Shown here piece by piece: positions 47,488-57,559 of a stretch of DNA of 64,000 nt. The stretch lies in the NCBI RefSeq assembly GCF_018687715.1, contig NC_056766.1:15719501-15783500 (forward strand), read 5' to 3'. Under the pieces are notes generated by a model. That model saw only the letters and a program-made list of their open reading frames with translations, was not told where the DNA came from and did not search any database. The stretch is from Carya illinoinensis. Lineage: Eukaryota > Streptophyta > Magnoliopsida > Fagales > Juglandaceae. Position numbers and translations under genes: made by a program. Position 1 is the first letter of the stretch. Every line of letters begins with the position of its first letter.

Positions 47488-50400
47488 ATGCCATCTGCTT
47501 ATTTCTCAAGACTGAGAGCTGCAATCGGGAGGTCAATTGTAGGTAAAGAAAGTGGGCTCCCGGATGCGGTTGATGTGGTAATTGGGCAAGGGAAGTCATT
47601 ATTTGGCAGTTCTGGCTTGTTCCATTCTTTATCATCATCAACTCCAGATCTGCACGTGTTATTAAGACCTGGAACTGTAGTTGCTGCAAGACCGGAGTTA
47701 GTTAGCCGAAAAAGGAATATCTCTGTGGTTGGAGCACTTTCGCGTACACTGTCTATTCCATCAGTTTCTGGGCCTTCCTTTCAGATCTGTGCCTATCATA
47801 TTGATTGTGGGCTTGGTGAACCTACAATCAGTAGCAGATTGCAGAACAAACTCATGGCTGCGTGTGGTTCCAGAGCTGTATTTAGTGATTGTTCCTTGGA
47901 TAATTTGACTTCAAGGCACAAGCAACTTTCATTATCAGCAAATAGTACCAGTATCTTTTATAGCAACAGAACTTTTGAGAGTTGCAGCAAAGCTAGCATG
48001 AATTTAAAAAATTGTGACAAACCCAACAGTAATGCAATTTATGGATATTTCATTTATAACGTTGCAAAGAGGTTGTGCGATATTCACCCGTGCATAGGAT
48101 CAGGACCAAGAGACTTTCATAGCACATCAACCACATGTTTCTCTGCTGGGACTGCCCCTGATGTATCCTTTGATAATGCTACTCGTGAGGAGCAGCTTGG
48201 AAATTCTACAGACTCATCTGAACAGTATGTTGTCTGACACAGTTTCAGCTATTGTCTTATTTAGTTATGTGCAAGACCTTTATTCTATACTTTATTGATG
48301 ATATTATTTTCTGGATGTTTGAAGTATATGTCATCTGAAATGTATGTACAGACATGTAGAGACTGAACCTAATGTTGCCTGCATGCATTATGGTCACAAG
48401 ATTACCCTCTGGGTTTTTTTCTCCCCAGAGCCTTACTGTGTTTTGTTTAGTGCTAGTTTGGAATGAAGTTTTTGTGGAGGCTAGGTTTTGCCCTTATATT
48501 ACAGCTCATCACATTTCTATTAGTTTCACCATTTTCATTGCTCGGATGTGAGCCCTAGATGCCCTGTACTGTTGACGTACAAATTACTGTTTCAGTGTCA
48601 TCGTTCTAGTTGTAATGTTAAGTGTTATTTTTTCCCATAGGTATCAGGTATAACTCAGAGGGTCCATTTCATTCTTTCCCCTCCATCTGCACCCAAAAAG
48701 GTAGCTTTTAATGTTATCCAAAAGTCACTACCTTTTGTGCGAAGGCTCGGTTCACCAGCTACTTTTGAATGGTTTAACAGAATAACTTTTATTATTTCAC
48801 ATATTACTGCTGCTTTTGCTACTAATTTTTACTAGTTGTTTGATTTTTGATACTGAAATTTACTAAAGGGAACCCCACTATTGCTTTGTTACTCATATAA
48901 AAACTAGTAAGCTTATGCTTTTTCCCCATTTAAAAGATTGTTATTTGAACCTTCTGTAATTAATTTTTTATGTTAGTATTTCTGTAATTATGAGTCTTTA
49001 ACCGATACAAAAATAGTGTAATACTGCTTGTGGTGTTGCACAGTGTGAAGTAGTAAGTTTGTGGCCATCCCTGCTAGTATAGGAGCTTTTTAGCTAGCTT
49101 AGAACTTCTTAAGATATTGTGGCTTTTTTTAGCTACTATAGTGTTAGAACATTTTGAATATATTCCTGAATCCAGAGTGTGAAAAACATGTGCAAGCTTG
49201 TGGTGAAAATATCATATCATGATGTTATTAATATTACATGGCTAGGCAATGAAATGAAGTATTAGAATTTACATTCTAGTATGTTGCTTGGCTTTGACTG
49301 CAGGAAAAATTCGTCAAGTAAAGCACTGAAACTACTTTCAGGATCATGCTGTCTGCCTCATCCTGATAAAGAAGAAACTGGTGGGGAGGATGCACACTTT
49401 ATTTTTGATGAACAAGCCATAGGAGTGGCAGATGGTGTTGGTGGCTGGGCAGATCTTGGTGTTGATGCTGGAGAGTATTCGCGGGAGCTCATGTCTAATT
49501 CAGTATCTGCTATTAAAGAGGAGCCCAAGGGTTCAATTGATCCTGCTAGGGTCTTGGAAAAAGCTCACTCAAGTACAAAAGCCAAAGGTTCCTCAACTGC
49601 ATGCATCATAGCACTCACAGAAGCGGTACGCTTCTTCCATTTTGGAAATACCTTTATGCCTGCCTCTAGTTTCAGGCCATTTACCTTAAAAAAAAGTATT
49701 ATTGACTTGATTATTTTAAGAAATTTTGCAATTGTAGCCTTGCTTGTTCCAGATATTGGAAGTGCCATTCTTTATAGTCTGCAGATCAGTTTATACTCCC
49801 TTGGATGAAGTGTCTTTTATCCCTTTTGAATTTTGTAGCTGATTCATTTCTCAATGCATGATCATGATTATAATAATTCACGATATAATTACAAGATTTG
49901 TTCATGATTATCTTAGTTCATGGAAAAATTGCAATGTTTGTTCTGATTGTTGTTTCTAAATAGTAAAAAAAGAAAGACGGAGTGACAATATATTTTACTT
50001 CACAACGTGTGCACTCCTGAGTGCTGGCATTGGTAGAATTGACTTAAAGTGGCTTAGTGGATGTAACGTCCCAATGGAAGGCTCAAATCACATGGCCTCT
50101 ACTCTAAAAGAGTAGTCAATGATACAATTGAAGTTTTATTGGAACCTTATAAAGAGCAAGAATTTCTCATTTCCAAGCAATGTGGATTCCATACACCACC
50201 TATTCTTATCCTTATCATATGGGGTATCACAATCTCCTCCTCTTAAATTCCCGACATCCTCATCGGGCCCTTCCGTCATAAGTGGCACGGCTCAAGTCTT
50301 ATATTTCTAGTTGGAATAAGCTCTGATACCATTTGTAACGCCCCAATAGAAGGTCCAAACTGTGTGAACTATACTCTAATAGGACTAGTCAATTATACAA

Positions 50401-52202
50401 TTAGAGCCCCATTGGAACCTTATAAAGAGCAATAACTTCTCTTTCCCAAGCAATGTGGGATCCCATACACAACCACCCTTATCCTTATCACAATGATTAT
50501 CATTGTGGAATTGGTTCAAGTTTCTGTATTTTGATATCTCTGGAGAGTCAGCTTCACGCTGAAAGTGAGATAAATGGGTTTACTAACCTGCTTACTATTT
50601 CTTGTACACTGCACTAGACTGAAGCTAAATTATGATTTCTGTATATGGATACTTGTGGACTCCAGACTCATCCTTGTTTCAATGGGATTTCTACTAACAG
50701 ATTATGTTGAAGGCCAAAACAACATGCCCCTAGACTGAACTTGACTCGTGAAATATTTTATTTTTTAACTGTGGTTGCTAACTACATCCAGCAGCAATCG
50801 GTTGCAAAATGACCCAAACCTTTCAACTTATAGCCTTAAGAAAAGTTACTTCTAATCCTAGTCTAGTTTAAACTGAAAAGGTTTGAGTAATTACATAATC
50901 TCCCTTGGTTAAGAGGAACTGGTCTTATCTCTTGGTACTTGGGGACGCGAATGAATTATCTAGTTCTGTCGAGGCTTTTTACTGCTTGACTCTATATGTT
51001 GTAATCTCTGTTCTCTTACATCTTTGGAACAAGATTTCGGTAGTATTCTGTTTTCATGGCTGGCAGGCAATATAAATTAATTGCTTGGTTTGTCATTCCA
51101 GGGCATTCATGCAATTAATTTAGGGGACAGTGGCTTTATGGTGATCCGAGATGGGTCTACTATCTTTCGATCTCCTGTGCAGCAGCATGATTTTAATTTC
51201 ACCTATCAACTGGAAAGTGGGATTAATGGTGATTTACCTAGCTCTGGTCAGGTTTGTGGCTCTCTCACTCATTATTCTCTTTTTGTAAATTTCTTTTGTG
51301 GCAGGACCTAATTGATTTCTGAAACTGAACATACTGTTCCCATGATCTATTTTCTAGGAATGGATGTCCTCCATATATTTTCTGGATGTCCTCCATATAT
51401 TTTCTGGGAGGGCTAAACCTTTCCCTTGAGAATTTGTTTAATTATTTCTGAGGTGATGCATTATTGCTTGGGATTCATATCTTACTTTATGTTATTATTA
51501 CATAATTTTCCTGAATAAGTTGAATACCTTTATTACTACTATTTAGTTATGATCCTGGCCGATGCACTTTATTACTTTTAATTTTTTTATCTTCTCCTTT
51601 TTAATCCCCATCTAGTTATCTCGGAATTATTTTCTTAATGAGTTGCAGAAGTAACTCATGTTTATAGGCATTTAAAATACCATCTGTTCACTTATATATA
51701 AACTCTCTTCAATTATTAGACTTGGTTCTAGAGCTCTATTACAAAAAAAGAGGCGATAAACAAAGAATAAATTTGAATTCATCAATTTGTTTGTGTATCA
51801 GTAATAACAAAACGTGAAACCCCAGTACATAAAAATGAATTCATCAATTTGTAATTATAGTAAAGCGATTATGAAATATGTTAATAAGTGGCCTATGTGA
51901 TTCAGGTTTTTACATTTCCTGTTGCTCCGGGGGATGCTATAGTTGCAGGCACAGATGGACTATTTGATAACTTGTACAACAATGAGATTACTGCAGTGGT
52001 GGTTCATGCCGTGAGAGCTGGCTTTGGGCCTCAGGTGACAGCTCAGAAGATAGCAGCATTGGCTCGTCAACGAGCGCAGGATAAAAACCGGCAGACGCCT
52101 TTTTCCACTGCTGCCCAGGATGCTGGGTTTCGCTATTATGGTGGCAAGCTTGATGATATCACTGTTGTTGTTTCGTATATCACGAGTTCTAGCAATGTAT
52201 GA
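47488..52202 (+). CDS. protein phosphatase 2C, PTC7-like (Arabidopsis PP2C 55/80 type), four coding exons
   Basis: Coding exons are 47488-48224, 49304-49625, 51102-51251 and 51906-52202. All have GT/AG borders and join in frame to 501 residues. The first 245 residues are a poorly conserved extension with a basic N-terminus (SRLRAAIGRSIVG), consistent with organelle targeting. The catalytic part shows GGEDAHF (272-278), ADGVGGW (288-294, metal-binding Asp289), STACII, HAINLGDSG (356-364), GTDGLFDN (418-425) and KLDDIT (metal-binding Asp near 486-487). These are hallmarks of the compact PTC7-like PP2C group, which dephosphorylates Ser/Thr with Mn or Mg. No stops interrupt it, so it should be functional. 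Intron 2 (49626-51101) hosts a TRIM element. The short spacing between HAINLGDSG and GTDG is normal in this subfamily. Confidence 0.93.
48225..49303 (+). other. intron 1 of the PP2C
   Basis: Donor GTATGT at 48225 and acceptor CTGCAG ending at 49303. AT-rich, with nothing else recognised inside. Confidence 0.85.
50062..50492 (-). mobile_element. TRIM (miniature LTR element, 431 bp) in PP2C intron 2
   Basis: Two LTRs, 50334-50492 (5', 159 bp) and 50062-50231 (3', 170 bp), flank only about 102 bp. On the minus strand the 5' LTR ends GGGGCGTTACA. Two bases later comes TGGTATCAGAGC (50320-50331), a perfect initiator-Met primer-binding site. A purine run (taagaggaggaga) precedes the 3' LTR, which begins TGTGATACCCC. 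There is no coding capacity. LTRs are diverged, and flanking pentamers differ (gtgga, atgat), so it is old. It opposes the host gene's transcription. Confidence 0.88.
51362..51405 (+). repeat. 22-bp tandem duplication in PP2C intron 3
   Basis: The motif ggatgtcctccatatatttt occurs twice in immediate succession. Confidence 0.8.

Positions 52203-52204
<2 letters not shown>

Positions 52205-52239
<35 letters not shown>
52205..52239 (+). repeat. (CT)n microsatellite just after the PP2C stop
   Basis: About 17 CT units begin three bases after the stop codon, in the presumed 3' UTR. Confidence 0.95.
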
Positions 52240-52242
<3 letters not shown>

Positions 52243-52638
52243 TGTATATACCTTATTTCATTTTAATTGTTCTTCAAGTCAGGGTTTTTGTAGAATCAAA
52301 CTCTATTGCGGTTATACAGGTGTATGCCCTCACCATTAATGTGAAAACAAATGGTATTTCTTGGTTTGAGTTGAAAGCTTTTCCTTACGTACACTTATCA
52401 TCTCTTCCCAACTTATGCTTGGGCCAATGCATGCTTGATTTATGTAAAGAGAGAAAAATTCAACTTGTAGGCCGGTTCTCCCACAGCACACTGCACACCC
52501 TACGTGGCAAACTCGGTCTGGGAGCCACGTTATGGTGCAGTGCTAGGGCACCCCCCCTCCACTGTTGCTTCTCTTCTCTCTTTTCTCTCAGTTTCAGAAC
52601 AACTTCCTCTTCCCTCGCAGCCATTTCAAAGACATTGA

Positions 52639-53337
52639 ATATGTTGGATGGAAAGGCAAAGCATACAGCCGAACACAAGACGCCAGCACCTGTTAAAGAG
52701 GAAAATAAATCGTTTGCAGAAAATGGTGATTCTGAGGTTTCGGAAGATGATAAACCATTGAGTGCCAGACCCAAGGGGAACTCCAACCATACCCACATGG
52801 GGATTAGCAAACCTGTTTTTACAACATCACTGCCATCTGTGTCAAAGATTACTGTCAAAACATGTTCTGAAGATTCGGATGATGAAGTTTCCATTGTCTT
52901 CAAAGTTCCCATTGAAATTCAATGTGGGTACTTCCAGAAGTAAATCATAAGATTCCGGTGATCAAATACCTCTGGCTTCAACAATTCAGCAAAATGGTTC
53001 CACCTTGAGGGATGAACAACAGAAATCTTCCGTGCCAACAGGTAAGAGTCCTCTAGAGAAGACCAATTCCTCAGAACAATCTTCAGTTAAAAAGACGAAG
53101 CTCTCAGATATACAAACACCTATGAAGATTAAGCAAGCGTCAGTCAAACCAGAACAAAAGACTGATGACGAAGACCATAATCCAATTGCCAAAAGAATAA
53201 AGTCATACATGTCACTTAATAAATCTTCTTCCGCAAAACAAAAACGATTGAAAGTGGGTTCAACATCATTCAAGAAAACAATTCGAAATGAATTTGTGGC
53301 TTTTGAAACGAGCGTGTTTAGGTTAGAAAAAGATTAA
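52639..53337 (+). pseudogene. fragment resembling the N-terminus of plant DNA topoisomerase I
   Basis: Two frames joined at a shift near 52930 give a charged, low-complexity protein of about 230 residues. SEDDKPLSARPKGNSN, EDSDDEVSIVFKVP, STIQQNGSTLRDEQQ, SPLEKTNSSEQSSVKKTKLS, TPMKIKQASVKPEQ and DDEDHNPIAKRIKS match, in order, the disordered N-terminal region of plant TOP1 as I know it. The DNA-binding and catalytic core (with the active-site Tyr) is absent. It starts about 440 bp after the PP2C stop. It is most likely a duplicated or retroposed fragment. Resemblance to another acidic/lysine-rich nuclear protein cannot be excluded. Confidence 0.55.
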
Positions 53338-53819
53338 AAAAAAGAAAAAAACAATATTCAGGTGTGCAGTGTAAGGCCTCCGGATGGAAGAGTGGCATGG
53401 CTCCAATGACCATGGCACAAGCTTTGGTTTGATGCTTGGACTGATTATAACATCCATAACAAAAGTTCCCGACCTTGCATATTTCTTGCCTGTGGCATGA
53501 ACCCTTCTAAATGAGAACCGTCCTTGATTGTGAGGGAGCTAATTTAGAAAAAGAAGAAGAAAAAGAAAAAAGAATCTGATCCAGACCCAAAATGATATTT
53601 GATAATGATATTCTTGCGTCACAAAATTCTGCATTTCTTTTTTTAGTTTGATCGATCAACCTCTCTTTAATCCACGAGGCTGGTAAAAGGGATCAGGGTT
53701 TACTCTGTCGGGGTAGGCCTGGAGGGCCATGCCTTATAAAGGTTCCCTGATATAAAACAGAAGGATAAAAAAAAAAAGAAAAAAAAAACCTCAGGAGGCT
53801 GGAATTTTCAGGACACGAA
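53338..53819. other. intergenic stretch
   Basis: A-rich runs (53333-53352, 53767-53788) and no recognised feature. Confidence 0.55.
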
Positions 53820-55435
53820 GTTCAGAATCACTGTGCAAAGGCTCAACAGAAACGAAAATGAATCTTCAGGACACGATCCAGTTCCTTCCGTGGCCTGGTT
53901 TGCAAATCCTGATGCTGGGCTAAAAGAAGAAGTGCCCAAGTTAGAAGATTAGCAATTGCCTCTTTTCCTGCATGGTAGAAAGGTTTTGCGTTCATGCATG
54001 ATCTCCTCCACTCCCAGTATTTTCTCTTTGCCAATATGATTCTAATAAGAAGAAATCAATAAACCAACAAGATTACATAAATCTTCTCTTGCAGAGTCTC
54101 GATCGCGTTTCCTTCTCTAGTCCCCCACCTTTCTCGGTTCATCTTTAGTAGGCAACCACCTATGCATTTACAAGAAGCCAAAGAATCAATTAGTACTCAT
54201 CATTGAAACGACAACAAGAAGCCTAAAGCCTCTACAAAAACCCATTTGCCTAACCATTTTTCTGGTCAATGCAAAAATGGTTCACAGATCACCTGAATCC
54301 GGGAATATATACACTTCTAACAACCTTGGAGAAGAGTTGCATTTACTGCTCTTATAAGTTTAACTCATTTCTTTGAAACGAGTAATTATTAGGTACTCTG
54401 AGAGTGGATATATGTGGTACTCTCATCCTATCGTAGGATGTCATGTAAATTAAAATAAATGCTTACATGCATAAGCAATTTTAATTGCACCATATGTTGT
54501 GTTAGGATGAAAGTACTACGTCATTCATATTATCAGAATATCTAATAATTTTTCCTTCAAAAATTGCTTCCTAAAGGTGTTCTTGATATTTTCTCCATTG
54601 AGAGTTTATGAAGGTATATGTGATCATCCATTCAAGCTCGTCTCTCCCCCTCTATTTTCCCTCATTTATTGGTCATCTTTGCTATGCTAACCACGATTTC
54701 TGGTACCCAACACTATCAAATATATTAAGAAAAATGATAAATTTACAACTCTTTTACAACTCTATTTCAAATGAATGGTAGTTATATAAAATTAAAATTA
54801 TCTCTAATGAAGTGACACAATTACATTGATTGTAGTAAACTGAGTTGTAGGTATTTCATTACCTATATATTAATTAAGGAAAAGTGTAAAGAAATTTACA
54901 TTATGCTCGAATCTAAGTGATATACCGTATAAAACGTATATCATTATCGTTAAGAGAAAGTAGAAACAATGTGTCACATACAAGGTCTTAAGAGAGGGAA
55001 AAGTGCGTGCATTAACCCGCTCCATATTGAAGGCCTAGTTTGTGATCCGTCTATGGATACCCATTAGTCGCCCGAAAGCCTAACAAGCCCCTGACCAAAG
55101 AGGAGATTAGCCAATGGTTTCCACTAGATCTATCTCTTCATAGAGAGAAATGTTTGGTCTACATACAAATTCTACGTAAGGAGGTTTACATGCTAACATA
55201 GTTTAATGTGATATATTAGATTATACAAATTATTTTATGTTAAGTAGATGTAACATATTACATTAAGTCATGTAAACAAGTAAACTTTCTTGTATAAGAT
55301 TTGTATGTAGACCTAACACTTCTCTTTCAAAGGACTCGGCCATGTTTATAAGGACTTCCTTGATTATATCCGGGTCAAATATTGCCAACCTTGGACTCAA
55401 CCTAAACCAATACAAAAACTCTAAATTCTTTAACA
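53820..55435 (-). pseudogene. truncated inverted copy of the CYP721A-like P450
   Basis: The minus strand repeats the P450 gene with introns. Exon 1 from FLYWFRLSPRLAIFDPD (about 55430) has an internal disruption and ends near 55015. The exon-2 start is near 54713 and its end (VYIPGF) near 54300. Part of intron 2 follows, then exon 3 (54160-53870) and a piece of intron 3. The first 90 or so codons and the whole of exon 4, including the heme-binding Cys, are missing. The I-helix motif reads AGKEAI, so the threonine pair is lost, and there are stops and a deletion in exon 3. Conserved intron sequence shows that it arose by DNA duplication, not retroposition. Confidence 0.9.
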
Positions 55436-55545
55436 AGAAATCAGTAGACTGCTTCAATGCGTTGACACCATCCTGAAGGTGTGTCATACATATACCTTCC
55501 ACCATTACTCCAAGGAACATTGGCTCTAGATACCACTTTATCGTA
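55436..55545 (-). other. retrotransposon leader joined to the P450 pseudogene
   Basis: On the minus strand TGGTATCTAGAGCCA (55521-55535) resembles an initiator-Met primer-binding site. It is followed by a short frame (MFLGVMVEGICMTHLQDGVN, then ALKQSTDFLLKNLE) of the kind that opens gypsy gag proteins. It continues in frame into P450 sequence near 55430. The LTR would lie at higher coordinates (55546 onwards), but its far end was not found. Confidence 0.45.
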
Positions 55546-56533
55546 AAATATGTGTGTAGAATAAATTAAATTAGTCGCTTCGAGAGTGAGCACCTCTAGA
55601 AGAGTAGAAAGGATAAGAAGAAGGAATATTTTGTATTGATTTTTGATACCCCAAAAGGGTCTTGGTTACATAGTGTGTACCCTTCAACAAAATGTAGTGA
55701 ATATCATTTTCTAACAATCATGTATAAAAGACGAAAATCTAACCAATACAAATAAAAGATCTAATAATAGAAAAGGGGTGAGGGTCCTACCTAACATGAA
55801 AGGGGCAGGCCATTTGTGGATTGGAAGGAAAGGCAAAGCCAAGTAGCACTCTAATGGTCTTAGGAACTAGCAGTAGGAGACATCGAGCTGCAACTGCAAG
55901 GAGAGAGGGTGATACCTCCCATGCACTCGCATATTTTTCTAGTATTTACATGAATAGTTCTTCTACGGATAGGTAAGTTTGTGTAGGGATTGTGCACAAA
56001 TAAGTTATTATGCCACGTCAAGTATAACTAAAGATTAAAAAAAAAAAAAAAGATGTCAATTGCTTGCGAATTGAAATGGGAAGGCTAAAACTCAAATGCA
56101 AACAGAGGTGTTCATCGTTCCCTGCCCAATTTGCGTAGGGAAGTTTGTGGAGCCTCTTGGGTTTATCATTTGAATCCATACTCTCACCATGAAGAAAAGC
56201 AACCCAGAACAAAGATTATAATTTCTATTCCAAACCAAAGAAAACCTTGTTCTTATCACAAACCCACTTTCTTTTCCTCCCCATCCATTGCATTACCAGA
56301 CCCAAATATCTCTGCAAGAAATAAAAATTTACTTGATGGAATGGTGATCTTGTAGGAGGGGTTAGAAAGACAGGTGATGAGAAAGAGAGGGAGACATAAA
56401 AATGTTGTTTGATCTAGGAATAACAAATCCAACTACATCTGCTCTCACCCAAAAATGTTTTTTTTTCTTTTCAAACGGATTATACCAAGCTAAAAAGATT
56501 CCCACTTTTCGTCCCTTACTCTTTGGAGTTCGT

Positions 56534-56581
<48 letters not shown>

Positions 56582-57559
56582 CTTTGTGGGATCAGGCTCT
56601 CCATTAGAGTTTCTTGGATCTTGGCTGCACTTTGAGGACAGTGAGAATGGAGGAGGAAGATTAAGGAGAGGGATTGGATTTGAATGGAGGAGGGAGATGG
56701 AATAAGGAAACTAAATAGAGGTGTTCGTGCGAAATGCACCGTTTCATTTTTGACGTTCCTGCGCAATCCCTACGCTAAGTCTCCTGCAGATATCATTTTC
56801 CTTACATGAAATGGTTTCATTGCATCTCCGATGGCATTGTCTTTCAATGATCTTGACATAACTTCCTAACTTACTTATGGTTTCATTGTCGACACCATAG
56901 ACTTTGATGCAGGTTTAAAACTTGGTATGATGTTTGAGGAAGATGAGTTAATCCCACCTGAGTCGTGACTAAGGAGGTTAGGACTCGTTTTAGTACCAGT
57001 GTTCATTGTAGTTAGCCTATGCTTTCATAGGATGTTCATAACTGAGCCGAGTGCTCATTTGTAACTTAGTCAGTCGCCTAAGGCAGCTAACTCTGTGTAT
57101 CTTGAACGATGCAATGTTTCGAGGTTATGAAGGGCGAGAAGCCCCTATTTTTGAACTTTAGTTTTTGGTACATACATGCTTACATTGTTACAACAATGTG
57201 TTCCATTTTTATTTTCGCTGTGTTGTCTTAAAACGAGTTTCATACATGTGTACTTCCCTCTAGATCACTATACACCTTGGTGTTGACCAATTGGCCAGCA
57301 TCTTTGACACCACAGAACATCACCTAGTCTTTCCTGAGAGATGAAGCTGGCTGTAGGACTATTGGTTTGGACTGAAAAAATCGACTGCAACATTGAATAT
57401 CAGACATACTGGAACAACAACATGAGATGTGTTCCTGTCATACTAGTTCATTTGGTAGGAAACCCTAGAGAGAAAGGAAGGAGATGTATGTATGAGTGAG
57501 TTTTGGCTCATCACTATGAAGTCCATGGTTATGTGTGACCATGGCTATGTAGGAATAGA
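55546..57559. other. intergenic or decayed-repeat region
   Basis: No gene is supported. Related sequences 'gtagggattgtgcac' (about 55984) and, inverted, 'gcgcaatccctac' (about 56760) could be the ends of an 0.8-kb non-autonomous DNA element. A (CT)n microsatellite lies at 56538-56579. The stretch around 57000-57550 has no recognised feature. Confidence 0.4.
56538..56579 (+). repeat. (CT)n microsatellite
   Basis: About 21 CT units. Confidence 0.95.

Noticed and set aside
56402..56705. Frames through the (CT)n tract encoding Leu-Ser repeats
   Set aside because: Simple microsatellite translation.
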